Positions 42,332 to 50,211 are shown, counted from the first letter of the stretch. The stretch: DNA of 64,000 bases from Neobacillus niacini (GCF_000759675.1 NZ_BAWM01000152.1:124001-188000); one strand, 5' to 3'. A program made the numbers and translations. The notes: generated by a model from the sequence alone, not told the origin.

Positions 42332-42417
42332 CTGGAAACTAGGACCGCCGTCCTCTCCCCCTATGTTATTGGGTAAAGAAGCGGGCGAAGAAACAGCAAT
42401 ATGGTCGAACCGTTACT

Positions 42418-42451
42418 GAAAGCCCGTATAAGGCGAATACAGGCTTTTTTG
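42418..42451 (+). terminator. Terminator after the GerPF-like gene
   Basis: AAAGCCCGTAT paired with ATACAGGCTTT (one bulge or mismatch) then TTTTTG. Confidence 0.8.
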
Positions 42452-42625
42452 TTTGCGGTAAAGTGAAAAGCTGCTATGCCGTGTATATATGGGGCCACAT
42501 TTTAGGCAATCGCTAATTTTGTCTTATCAATAGGGTGATTGTCTAATCCATTCTTGTCTTTAGGAATATATATACGGAGTGATAAGTTTTTTCCTTCAGA
42601 TATTTCAATAGGGTGGTAAAAAAAT

Positions 42626-42757
42626 ATGGGCTTTGGATGGGGCGGATACGGCTGTGGCGGTTATGGCTACGACGGTGGCTATACTGGAGGCAGCACTTTT
42701 GTTTTAATCGTAGTATTGTTCATCCTACTGATCATTATTGGGACTTCTTTTTTCTAA
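42626..42757 (+). CDS. YjcZ family sporulation protein
   Basis: 43 residues: Gly/Tyr-rich head MGFGWGGYGCGGYGYDGGYTGGS followed by one hydrophobic helix FVLIVVLFILLIIIG. This is the typical YjcZ/YwzB-like layout of small sporulation proteins made in the mother cell. AGGGTGG ribosome site upstream; strong terminator follows. Role unknown, probably membrane- or coat-associated. Confidence 0.82.
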   Translation: MGFGWGGYGCGGYGYDGGYTGGSTFVLIVVLFILLIIIGTSFF

Positions 42758-42767
42758 ATTGTACGGA

Positions 42768-42803
42768 ACAAAGGGCAGGTTAAGTTAATCTGTCCCTTTG
42801 TCA
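42768..42803 (+). terminator. Terminator after the YjcZ gene
   Basis: ACAAAGGGCAG paired with CTGTCCCTTTGT around an 11-nt loop, then CATATAA; T-run is short. Confidence 0.65.
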
Positions 42804-42838
42804 TATAAACTTCTGAAATGAAAGAAGGATAATTACAC

Positions 42839-42943
42839 ATGGGGTTTTTTCGTGACGATTTTAGAAGAAGACGGTTTTTCCCCTTTGAATTCAAAAGAGA
42901 AAGAAGAAGAAGAAGACGTAGATTCTATTAAGCAAATGATTTA
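42839..42943 (+). CDS. Possible 34-residue charged peptide
   Basis: Reads MGFFRDDFRRRRFFPFEFKR, then five Glu, DVDSIKQMI: a basic-aromatic head and an acidic tail. AAGAAGGA lies about 9 nt upstream. It sits just after the YjcZ gene among other tiny spore-type genes, and a terminator follows at 43029. No family recognised; expression unproven. Confidence 0.4.
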
Positions 42944-43476
42944 AACCGTATTTCCAGGAGATAAGGACTTGCGGCCATCAAAGGCAGCTATTCTTGTAGA
43001 GCTAAGAAGGTGGTTTAAGAAGGCTATTCTAGGACCTAAATGGGTCCTTTTTGTTTTGAGTAATCGAGCATCCAATTTGTGGATGCTTTATTATTTTGAA
43101 AAAAATTAGTCAATTCGAATTTTCATCTCACTTTAATGCCCTAGCCGTCTTGAAGACAATAACCGCTTCATTAACAATTGGATGTGCTTTATTACACATT
43201 GAAGATTACTTCCAAAACAGAAAATATACAGATTAAAACAAAAAGCCTCCAGAGTCTTTTAATATATATAAGGACAGATAGTTTCGAAAAATAACGCCTG
43301 GATCTTAGATTACTTGGTAATCATAGATACAGGCGTTATTTTTCAACACACATTCGTGTTCAACTAACAACTCTTTTTGCTGAACAAGCAACTTCTCTTA
43401 TATTGCACATTTTCTTCGTACTACGCTAATTAATTTTATTGTTAAGGAACATATTAATTAAAAAGGGGTTGAGAAC
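42944..43476. other. Gap with terminators, a coding fragment and a large hairpin
   Basis: 533 bases. Terminator-type hairpins at 43029-43055 (AGGACC/GGGTCCT, T-run) and 43068-43090 (GCATCCA/TGGATGC, T-rich tail). A start-less coding-like fragment at about 43108-43234 reads NALAVLKTITASLTIGCALLHIEDYFQNRKYTD then stop, reminiscent of a transposase C-terminus but not assignable. A large hairpin follows at 43287-43343. Confidence 0.45.
43287..43343. repeat. Large near-perfect inverted repeat (57 bp)
   Basis: Outer arms of 14 bp, AAAAATAACGCCTG (43287-43300) with CAGGCGTTATTTTT (43330-43343). Inner pairing ATCT/AGAT and GATTAC/GTAATC with loop TTG makes almost the whole element double-stranded. 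It could act as a bidirectional terminator, but no gene ends close by on either strand. Confidence 0.6.
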
Positions 43477-43761
43477 ATGGATTTTCCAACAATACATACA
43501 AATTTTTGGGATGCAATAATTGCAGTCCCCGTAATAATGTTACTAACTCAACTAATAAAATTATTTTTGAAAGTACCAAGAAAATTTATACCCACAATTG
43601 CTCTTATATTAGGTTTAGGTATCTCAATTTTTATAAGTCACAGACATAATCTTGTAGCAGGCATTTTTATGGGCTGGTTTTATGGATATGCTGCCATAGG
43701 CTCATACGCTTCATTAAAAACAACCATTATGTCATTCCGACATAAAAATAACGATGATTAA
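43477..43761 (+). CDS. Small membrane protein, holin-like
   Basis: 94 residues with three hydrophobic segments (AIIAVPVIMLLTQLIKLFL, FIPTIALILGLGISIFI, LVAGIFMGWFYGYAAIGSYASLKTT) and a charged C-terminus. The last segment resembles the GxxAxGxYSxxKT ending of small phage holins, but there is no lysin next to it. AAGGGG ribosome site; terminator at 43838. Function uncertain. Confidence 0.7.
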   Translation: MDFPTIHTNFWDAIIAVPVIMLLTQLIKLFLKVPRKFIPTIALILGLGISIFISHRHNLVAGIFMGWFYGYAAIGSYASLKTTIMSFRHKNNDD

Positions 43762-44117
43762 TTTTTGAAGGTTACTCCTAACTCACATCTGCATATTATT
43801 ATTTGGAAAAAATCACAAAACGTCTCTCCTATATTAGACTACCTTAACTGAGGTAGTTTTTTCTATATAACGTATTATCGTAAAGAATTCTAATTGCAAA
43901 ATGGCTACTTTAAACTATAAGGTCCAAGGGCAAGTTTCAATTTATCTTGTATTCAACAGGTGACCTATGCCGCAATATTTAAAACTCTCAGAAACCTTGA
44001 TAAATAAAGAGAATGACGTATGCCAATTCATAAGTCATTTCTTGTGTCATTTATTAAGAAAGCACCCGAAAACGGAACCCTTTAAGCATTTCTGCAAAGC
44101 TCTTTTCATTCTTTTTA
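43762..44117. other. Gap between holin-like gene and Gly-rich gene
   Basis: 356 bases. Contains a plus-strand terminator at 43838-43863 (ACTACCT/AGGTAGT, T-run). The rest is AT-rich with no gene I can support; a plus-strand reading through 43967-44389 is the complement of the Gly-rich gene. Confidence 0.5.
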
Positions 44118-44402
44118 TTAATACCACTGGTAGTACGGATCTCCATAATATGGATAAGGATCTCCATAATATGGATAAGGATATCCGTATCCGTATCCGT
44201 ATCCATACCCTGGGGCTAATGCTGCCCCTAGTGCTAATCCTCCTAGGAATGGTAATCCAAAGCCAAAGCCAAATGGTCTACCAAATCCAAAACCAAAGCC
44301 TGGTCTTCCAAATCCAAACCCATGACCAAACCCACCAAACCCGTGACCAAACCTTTGATCGTAAGGATCCACTGACTCCAAATAATTAGGCATTTCTTGC
44401 AT
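44118..44402 (-). CDS. Gly/Tyr/Phe-rich low-complexity spore-type protein
   Basis: 94 residues. N-terminus MQEMPNYLESVDPYDQRF, then GHGFGGFGHGFGFGRPGFGFGFG repeats, a short hydrophobic stretch LGGLALGAALAPG, then GYGYGYGYPYPYYGDPYPYYGDPYYQWY. The C-terminal PYPYYGD unit is encoded by a 21-bp tandem repeat. Very strong GAGGAGG ribosome site. Such composition is common in coat or crust proteins and in the YjcZ-type group; the location is inferred from context, not shown. Confidence 0.75.
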   Translation of the reverse strand: MQEMPNYLESVDPYDQRFGHGFGGFGHGFGFGRPGFGFGFGRPFGFGFGLPFLGGLALGAALAPGYGYGYGYGYPYPYYGDPYPYYGDPYYQWY

Positions 44403-44513
44403 GTTAATTCCTCCTCATTTTTATTCCTTACACAAATAAAGGATATGCAGGATTAAAATGAGATTCTTGGGTAAATGTCTCTGTAGATGTAAAATTAATA
44501 GTCATATACATAG

Positions 44514-44536
44514 GAAAACTCGCCGATTGGCGAGTC
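44514..44536 (-). terminator. Terminator after the 52-residue gene
   Basis: ACTCGCC/GGCGAGT stem (44518-44524 with 44529-44535) followed by TTTTCC on the minus strand. Confidence 0.7.
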
Positions 44537-44544
44537 CTAATAAA

Positions 44545-44703
44545 CTATCCCTCTAAGTTCTGAACTCCATCCTTACTTACTCTTTCAGTTCCTTCGTTAA
44601 TAAATCCGCTATTATACGAATTCATTATTTGTTCACTTACTTCATTAATCCCTTGTTCATCAAATTCAAATGAAAATGATTTGTTAGGATCCTGCTTTAA
44701 CAT
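44545..44703 (-). CDS. Small hypothetical protein, 52 residues
   Basis: Reads MLKQDPNKSFSFEFDEQGINEVSEQIMNSYNSGFINEG... to EG, acidic and soluble, with GGGAGAA about 11 nt upstream of ATG 44703 and a terminator right after the stop. Divergent from the Usp gene. Balanced codon use and flanking signals support a real gene; no family recognised. Confidence 0.55.
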   Translation of the reverse strand: MLKQDPNKSFSFEFDEQGINEVSEQIMNSYNSGFINEGTERVSKDGVQNLEG

Positions 44704-44806
44704 CAGACCAATTCTCCCTTCATCAAAGATACACTCATTATTTTTCGAAAAATTGAAACATTTATCCCTAGAAATTATTGTATAATTTAGGTAAGGAGGG
44801 ATTACA

Positions 44807-45256
44807 ATGCGAGTTCAATATGACCATATTTTAGTTGCAATTGATGGTTCAAAAGAGTCAGAGCGGGCTTTAGAAAAATCGATTGAAATTGCTAAAAGAA
44901 ACAATGCTAAATTGTTATTGGCGCATGTTATCGACACAAGGTCATTTCTATTAATTGATTCCTATGATCCAGATATTGCTGACCGAGCAAACAAACTTGC
45001 TATTGATATGCTTGAAAAATATCAAAACCAAGCATTAGAAGCTGGGGTTGCACACGTTCATTATGAAATTGAATACGGCTCGCCTAAAGTGAAAATCCCT
45101 AAGGAAATGGCTAAAAAGCACAAAATTGACTTAATTGTTTGCGGTGCTACTGGTATGAATGCCGTTGAAAGGTTCTTAATTGGCAGTGTCTCTGAACACA
45201 TTACACGTTATGCCCCATGTGATGTCCTCATTGTCCGTTCACAAAAAAGCTCTTAA
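44807..45256 (+). CDS. Universal stress protein (UspA family)
   Basis: 149 residues. Typical start YDHILVAIDGSKESERALEKSI and the ATP-binding signature GATGMNAVERFLIGSVSEHI with G-x2-G-x9-G-S, so it is the nucleotide-binding subtype. Similar to B. subtilis YxiE. AAGGAGGGA upstream and an adjacent TATAAT support a separate promoter. Stress role is by family; target unknown. Confidence 0.93.
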   Translation: MRVQYDHILVAIDGSKESERALEKSIEIAKRNNAKLLLAHVIDTRSFLLIDSYDPDIADRANKLAIDMLEKYQNQALEAGVAHVHYEIEYGSPKVKIPKEMAKKHKIDLIVCGATGMNAVERFLIGSVSEHITRYAPCDVLIVRSQKSS

Positions 45257-45333
45257 ACTAAAATAAATTAAATCGTGAATGCTTTCTGGATGTGTTGTAA
45301 AATAGAAGAATAACTCGTCCAGGAGGCTATCAC

Positions 45334-45648
45334 ATGAAAGAATATTTTTCATTCGATCAACGACTTGGCATTTCAATTCCCAATCTAGAAATGGAATGGG
45401 CACAATATAGTGAGGAAACACAGCAGGTTATCTTGTTTCATTGGGAACAAATTCGTGGTTCCATCCCTGATCGAATTGCTGAGCTTGAAAATATTATTAA
45501 TAAAAAGCAAGCACAACTTTCTGTAGAAAGTAACTTTAAAACCTCATGTGAATTAAATAGTGAAATAGCTGATCTGGCTTCCATCATTAATGATTTATGG
45601 CTGTGGTACAGAGCTAACCAAACAATGGCAGATAAAATGCACCAATAA
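45334..45648 (+). CDS. Conserved hypothetical protein
   Basis: 104-residue soluble, helical protein (MKEYFSFDQRLGISIPNLEMEWAQY...), with a coiled-coil-prone middle (RIAELENIINKKQAQLSVESNF). CCAGGAGG ribosome site. It lies between the Usp gene and moaB and ends in a strong hairpin. I do not recognise a function. Confidence 0.7.
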   Translation: MKEYFSFDQRLGISIPNLEMEWAQYSEETQQVILFHWEQIRGSIPDRIAELENIINKKQAQLSVESNFKTSCELNSEIADLASIINDLWLWYRANQTMADKMHQ

Positions 45649-45649
45649 G

Positions 45650-45681
45650 AAGTGCTCCCCTTTTTGAAGGGAGCACTTCAT
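45650..45681. terminator. Terminator between 45334 gene and moaB
   Basis: 10-bp stem AAGTGCTCCC/GGGAGCACTT; convergent genes on both sides, modest T content in each direction. Confidence 0.7.
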
Positions 45682-45696
45682 TCATTATTTAGTTGT

Positions 45697-46209
45697 TTAT
45701 AAGTCTTTTTTAATTTCTCTCACTACATGACCAATCTCCGGCAGGATTAACTTATTCATAGCCAGCTTTACTGCTCCTGTAGAGCCAGGTGTAGAAAAGA
45801 CACCCTTATTCTTAACTACTCCCGCAATAGCTCGTGAAAGAATAGCAGCTGAGCCAATATCCTCTTGATAGCTCAACATCCTAAATAATTCTCCAAAACC
45901 AATGATCTCCTTATCCAGCATACCTTGAACGGTTTCAATTGTTACATCGCGCTTTGCTATGCCAGTACCTCCATTTGTAAGAATGACATCAATATCATCA
46001 TGCTCACAGCCATTTAAGATGGCCTCTTTTATTGGAGCCGCTTCATCCTTGACGATGACATAATCAACAATGGCATGCCCCGCTTGTTCGAGCATTTCCA
46101 TCATCAGTTTGCCACTCTTATCTGTATCCTTATTTCTTGTATCACTTACGGTAATCACTTTACAATAGACGGTCTTTGGAGCTCCTTGCTTATGTTCCGT
46201 TGTACTCAT
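45697..46209 (-). CDS. moaB: Molybdenum cofactor biosynthesis protein MoaB
   Basis: 170 residues of the MoaB/Mog fold: KVITVSDTRNKDTDKSGKLMMEMLE at the start, and the nucleotide-binding LTNGGTGIAKRDVTIETV. Adenylylates molybdopterin during Moco synthesis by family. It starts 1 nt after the EcsC-type gene, so both are co-transcribed. B. subtilis has moaB beside ackA too. No Moco enzyme is intact in this window; the xanthine dehydrogenase remnants are nearby. Confidence 0.94.
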   Translation of the reverse strand: MSTTEHKQGAPKTVYCKVITVSDTRNKDTDKSGKLMMEMLEQAGHAIVDYVIVKDEAAPIKEAILNGCEHDDIDVILTNGGTGIAKRDVTIETVQGMLDKEIIGFGELFRMLSYQEDIGSAAILSRAIAGVVKNKGVFSTPGSTGAVKLAMNKLILPEIGHVVREIKKDL

Positions 46210-46210
46210 C

Positions 46211-47047
46211 TTAAAATTCCTCTTTCTGATTAAGATATCGCAGCTGATAATATTTATGGGCGAATTCTGTTACTTTTCTCGTTAATTGATAATTAGTCCC
46301 TGCACCAATGGCAATACTGACCACCGGAATCCCTTGGATGAGCCTCTTGCGGAACAACGTTATAACCATTGCTTTTAGTAATTGTTGAATTGGCTGTTCT
46401 AGCCAGGTCACATCTGTAATTTCTTCGGCACCTTGATAAAAATAATGGTCACCGCTTGAATTCATTTCATTCATTAAGACCGACCATCCTTCTTTTTGTA
46501 GACGCGGAGGTAATGAGGCAGTATGAAAGACCCTTAAAGAACTCATCATCTCGTAAGGAGTATTCACCTCAAAACCATATGTCATGGCAATTAATTGTAC
46601 TGCCCGTAAATTTATGACGGCCATTGCAGGAATATCTGTACCTAATAGAAGTGTTCCACCTGTACCTGCTAAACCACCCTGCGCAAATGAATAAAGACGA
46701 TGTCGTGCAATTTGCTGCATAGCTATGTACTGTAACTGATCAATATCCAATTTTCTTAGATCCTCAATTTGGTGCAATTCCTTATTAAAAACACGGCCTG
46801 AAGATAGGATTCTTTCCTTTGCGTCCATCTGTATCTGAGAGCCCTGGATCATACCATGCAAATGGAACAACCAGCTATCAATAACTGAAAAAAATTGGCT
46901 TTGAACTTTTTCAGGTAATAAAGAGAAAGAACGCTCTAAATATTTTTCATACGTAAGCTGTAAATCATTTGCCTCGTAGTTTAATAACTGGTTCTCCCAC
47001 TCCCTAATTTCATTCAATACCTCTGTTTCCCGTTCAGTTAATGGCAT
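46211..47047 (-). CDS. EcsC family protein
   Basis: 278 residues. Recognised by the central region YIAMQQIARHRLYSFAQGGLAGTGGTLLLGTDIPAMAVINLRAVQLIAMTYGF, typical of EcsC, with two membrane-interacting hydrophobic stretches (around 140-165 and 235-255). B. subtilis EcsC belongs to an ABC transporter operon, but standalone members like this have no known role. GAGGAGG ribosome site; first gene of the pair with moaB. A repeat copy lies directly upstream. Confidence 0.82.
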   Translation of the reverse strand: MPLTERETEVLNEIREWENQLLNYEANDLQLTYEKYLERSFSLLPEKVQSQFFSVIDSWLFHLHGMIQGSQIQMDAKERILSSGRVFNKELHQIEDLRKLDIDQLQYIAMQQIARHRLYSFAQGGLAGTGGTLLLGTDIPAMAVINLRAVQLIAMTYGFEVNTPYEMMSSLRVFHTASLPPRLQKEGWSVLMNEMNSSGDHYFYQGAEEITDVTWLEQPIQQLLKAMVITLFRKRLIQGIPVVSIAIGAGTNYQLTRKVTEFAHKYYQLRYLNQKEEF

Positions 47048-47069
47048 AGGTAATCCCTCCTCACTTCCA

Positions 47070-47133
47070 TGTCTAGCTGCAGCGTCTAGGGGCTTGGGGT
47101 CATAAGCCCCTGTTCAAGACGCTTCCGCTTTTC
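47070..47133. repeat. Interspersed AAAAGCGGAAGCG repeat, short inverted copy
   Basis: 64-bp element reading TGTCTAGCTGCAGCGTCTAGGG at its left and CGCTTCCGCTTTTC at its right, the reverse complement of the ends of the 31627-31774 copy with the middle deleted. Located between the EcsC gene and the ackA terminator. Confidence 0.7.
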
Positions 47134-47182
47134 TGTTCTATTTCCTTCCAGTATATCACAAAGAAATATACTTAAAAAACGT

Positions 47183-47222
47183 AAAAAGGCAAACCGTCTC
47201 TGGGACAGTCTGCCTTTTTATC
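47183..47222 (-). terminator. Terminator of ackA
   Basis: AAAAAGGCAGAC...GGTTTGCCTTTTT hairpin on the minus strand with flanking T-run. Confidence 0.85.
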
Positions 47223-47227
47223 ATGGA

Positions 47228-48415
47228 TTATTGTGCTAAACGAACAACGTCACGTGCGATCATTACTTCTTCATTTGTAGGGATGACAATTACTTTTACT
47301 GGTGAGTGTGGATAGTTAATAAACCTTTCCTCACCTCTTACTTTATTTAGAGCCGGATCCCAATAAACACCCATAAATTCTAAACCTTTTAGTACATTCT
47401 CACGAACTACATCACTATTTTCGCCTATTCCAGCTGTAAAGATAATGGCATCAACTCCATACATATGGGAAGCATATGAGCCAATATATTTATGAATGCG
47501 GTTGGCAAAAACGTCCAATGCTAGCTGAGCACGCTCATTGCCATTACTTGCTTCAATTTCAATATCTCTTAAATCACTTGAAAAACCAGAAACCCCTAAC
47601 ATTCCACTCTCTTTATTTAAGACATCAAGTACTTCTTCTGCTGTTTTATTTGTTTTTTCCATAATGTATGGAATTAACGCAGGGTCGATGTTGCCTGAAC
47701 GTGTTCCCATCGTTACCCCTGCAAGAGGTGTAAAGCCCATAGAGGTATCAATTGATTTTCCACCCTCGATAGCAGCGATACTTGCTCCATTACCTAAATG
47801 ACAGGATAGAAGGCGAAGCTGTTCTACCGGACGACCCAATAGTTCAGCCGCACGCTGAGAAACATATTTATGGCTCGTACCATGGAAGCCATATTTACGA
47901 ATACCATATTTCTCATAGTATTCATATGGAAGGCTGTATAAATAGGAGCTTTCCGGCATCGTTTGATGGAAGGCTGTATCAAATACTGCTACAGCTGGCA
48001 CGTTTGGAAGAACACCTTTGAAAGCCTTAATTCCTGTAACGTTTGCAGGGTTGTGCAGTGGTGCAAGCTCAGAAAGTTCTTCAATTTTATTAATTACCTC
48101 ATCAGTAATCAGAACAGAGTCATTAAATGCCTCTCCACCATGAACGACACGATGTCCAATACCTTCAATCTCATTCAGGGATTGAATAATACCTAAAGTG
48201 GTTAATTTATCTAGCAGCATTTTTACTGCTACTTCGTGGTCTGGAATATTAGTTGTTTCCGTAATTTTTTCACCATTTACAGAAATGGTAAAAACTGAAT
48301 CATTTAGACCAATTCTTTCAATAAGTCCTTTTGTTATAACTTCTTCAGTCGGCATTTCAAATAATTGAAACTTCAAAGAAGAACTGCCGGCATTAATTGC
48401 AATTATTTTAGACAT
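47228..48415 (-). CDS. ackA: Acetate kinase
   Basis: 395 residues, same as B. subtilis AckA. Motifs: IIAINAGSSSLKFQLF at the start, HRVVHGGEAF, AVFDTAFHQTMP, GTSHKYVSQRA, CHLGNGASIAAI, and TAGIGENSDVVRE. Converts acetyl phosphate and ADP to acetate and ATP in overflow metabolism. ATG 48415 has AAAGGAGCGG upstream; a longer reading is not supported. Promoter and an upstream cre suggest CcpA activation. Confidence 0.97.
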   Translation of the reverse strand: MSKIIAINAGSSSLKFQLFEMPTEEVITKGLIERIGLNDSVFTISVNGEKITETTNIPDHEVAVKMLLDKLTTLGIIQSLNEIEGIGHRVVHGGEAFNDSVLITDEVINKIEELSELAPLHNPANVTGIKAFKGVLPNVPAVAVFDTAFHQTMPESSYLYSLPYEYYEKYGIRKYGFHGTSHKYVSQRAAELLGRPVEQLRLLSCHLGNGASIAAIEGGKSIDTSMGFTPLAGVTMGTRSGNIDPALIPYIMEKTNKTAEEVLDVLNKESGMLGVSGFSSDLRDIEIEASNGNERAQLALDVFANRIHKYIGSYASHMYGVDAIIFTAGIGENSDVVRENVLKGLEFMGVYWDPALNKVRGEERFINYPHSPVKVIVIPTNEEVMIARDVVRLAQ

Positions 48416-48520
48416 TTCGTTTACCGCTCCTTTTATATAACAACATCGGTTCAAGAAGTCCTTTTTTTCGTACAAGGTTATTTTGCTCAAACAGACATCG
48501 TTTATTGCTCTCAACACCTC

Positions 48521-48576
48521 ATTTAATCACTGTATATATTACATTTCAAGGAGTAAATTGGATGGAAGCGGTTACC
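48521..48576 (-). promoter_or_regulatory. ackA promoter with upstream cre
   Basis: Minus strand -35 TTGAAA (48544-48549), 17-bp spacer, -10 TTAAAT (48521-48526), start near 48514. A cre-like site TGGAAGCGGTTACC lies at 48563-48576, centred about -56. B. subtilis ackA is activated by CcpA from a cre near -57, so the geometry agrees. The -10 is weak, fitting an activated promoter. Confidence 0.6.
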
Positions 48577-48627
48577 ACGCAAATGTAAATTTATTCACAT
48601 TATTCTAATTGTTCATACCTACAAAAA

Positions 48628-48663
48628 AGCGATAAAACCGAGACTGTAACCGGTTTTATCGCT
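48628..48663 (-). terminator. Terminator overlapping the end of ytxK
   Basis: 13-bp stem AGCGATAAAACCG/CGGTTTTATCGCT followed by TTTTTTG; the first arm includes the ytxK stop codon. Confidence 0.9.
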
Positions 48664-49639
48664 TATTATCTTGAAACCATTTTTCAACTTTTTTCAAAAT
48701 ATTGTCCATTTCAACAGCGTTGGAAAGGTTTGGTAAATTGACAAGTAAAGCTTGTTTCGGTGCGGCTATACCTTCACCCTTCTTTTGCAGTACTAAGATA
48801 CTTTTCGCTGCATTTTTATTATTAAACATACTTAGTGGCAGTTGAAGTACCCCTTGAATAATAATTTCTTCTTTAAAGAATTCACGAAGCTGCTGTGCTT
48901 GGTCACTTTCAAATAGACCATTTGGTATGATAAAAAATAAATATCCTCCGTGCTTTGTGTGACGGACACTTTGCTCTATAAATAAATGATGAGCATAGGA
49001 GTGACCTTTATCCGCCTTTAATTGATAATCTGACGCCCGGACATCATTGGGATAAAAGCCTACTGGTAAATCAGCTATCACCGCATCTACCGGATCAATA
49101 AATAAAGGTTCAAGACTATCCTGATTAAAAAGCTCTATCGGATGCTCTTGTAAATTTGCATTTATATAGGCAAGTTTAATTAACAGGTCATCTATATCAA
49201 TACCAATCGATTGTACATTTTTTTGCAATTGATTTAATACAGTTGTTAATAAATTTCCTGTTCCTATAGCCGGGTCTAGCAAGCGGAAGGAAGACTGCTT
49301 CATAAATTTATCCACTAGATAGCTAATTAACATTCCCACACTATCAGGCGTCATTTGATGGTTAGGCTGAACATTTTCTTTCATCCCTTTTAAGATGACG
49401 AGCTGATAGGCTTTTCGAATTTCTTCTTTTGTAAAATTGTCTAAATTGATTTCTTTGTATTGTTTCTCAAGTCTTTTAAAGGTTATTTCACTTACTTCAT
49501 TCTGGAGAACAGAACCGTTAAATAAATTTTCTCCTGTTTCGGCTAATGCCTCTAAATATGTACATGATAGTTCTTCCTGTAAAACGAGAGCAGTTTCATT
49601 GAATAAAGTGAAAAGCTGCTCGACTGGAGCCATTTTCAT
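48656..49639 (-). CDS. ytxK: Class I SAM-dependent methyltransferase YtxK
   Basis: 327 residues, N6-adenine methyltransferase-like. SAM-binding motif LLDPAIGTGNLLTTVLNQL (about residues 120-138), GIDIDD acidic loop, and motif IV region ADLPVGFYP in place of the usual NPPY/F, a noticeable departure from active DNA methylases. N-terminal helical region. Found next to ackA in Bacillus; target unknown. ATG 49639 has AGGAGGT 5 nt upstream. Confidence 0.9.
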   Translation of the reverse strand: MKMAPVEQLFTLFNETALVLQEELSCTYLEALAETGENLFNGSVLQNEVSEITFKRLEKQYKEINLDNFTKEEIRKAYQLVILKGMKENVQPNHQMTPDSVGMLISYLVDKFMKQSSFRLLDPAIGTGNLLTTVLNQLQKNVQSIGIDIDDLLIKLAYINANLQEHPIELFNQDSLEPLFIDPVDAVIADLPVGFYPNDVRASDYQLKADKGHSYAHHLFIEQSVRHTKHGGYLFFIIPNGLFESDQAQQLREFFKEEIIIQGVLQLPLSMFNNKNAAKSILVLQKKGEGIAAPKQALLVNLPNLSNAVEMDNILKKVEKWFQDNKR

Positions 49640-49664
49640 ACTGTACCTCCTAATACAAATAAAT

Positions 49665-49694
49665 AAAAAGGCCTCATCCAATTGACGAGGCCTT
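49665..49694 (-). terminator. Terminator of tpx
   Basis: AAGGCCTC/GAGGCCTT stem and TTTTATTTATTT on the minus strand. Confidence 0.88.
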
Positions 49695-49710
49695 CTATCG
49701 TCATTATTAA

Positions 49711-50211
49711 TTACTTTGCATCCCTAGCTGCTTCCAATGCTGCTTCATAGTTCGGGTGATTTGTTGCCTCACTTACATATTCCACATAAGTAACAGTATC
49801 ACTAGAATCGACAACAAATACGGCACGAGTCAATAATCGTAGTTCTTGAATCGCAACACCGAATGCTTCTCCAAAAGAAAGGTCACGATGGTCTGATAAT
49901 GTTTGGACATTTTCAATACCGTTTGCTCCACACCAGCGTTTTTGCGCAAATGGCAAGTCCATGCTGATTGTTAAGATTTTTACATCTCCTAAGCTATTTG
50001 CTTCTTCATTAAAACGGCGTGTTTCTGCATCACACACTCCGGTGTCTAAAGAAGGAACGGCACTGATTAAACGAACCTGCCCTTTAGTACTTTCTAACGT
50101 TACAGGTGATAAATCATTTGCTAATACACTGAAATTAGGAGCTTTGTCGCCCACCTTTACTTCGTTACCTAGCAATGTTACTGGGTTCCCCTTAAAAGTT
50201 ACGTTTGCCAT
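49711..50211 (-). CDS. tpx: Thiol peroxidase
   Basis: 166-residue atypical 2-Cys peroxiredoxin. Peroxidatic C60 in SLDTGVCDAETRRF and resolving C94 in KRWCGANG; TPx pattern of conserved Thr and Arg present. Reduces peroxides using thioredoxin. AGGAGGATG region upstream of ATG. Own terminator. Confidence 0.97.
   Translation of the reverse strand: MANVTFKGNPVTLLGNEVKVGDKAPNFSVLANDLSPVTLESTKGQVRLISAVPSLDTGVCDAETRRFNEEANSLGDVKILTISMDLPFAQKRWCGANGIENVQTLSDHRDLSFGEAFGVAIQELRLLTRAVFVVDSSDTVTYVEYVSEATNHPNYEAALEAARDAK

Noticed and set aside
43108..43234. Transposase fragment
   Set aside because: Only about 35 residues and no start codon; resemblance to a transposase C-terminus is too weak to call.
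43967..44389. 140-codon plus-strand frame
   Set aside because: It is the exact complement of the Gly-rich gene, Thr/Gln/Ile repetitive as an antisense artefact, with no ribosome site.
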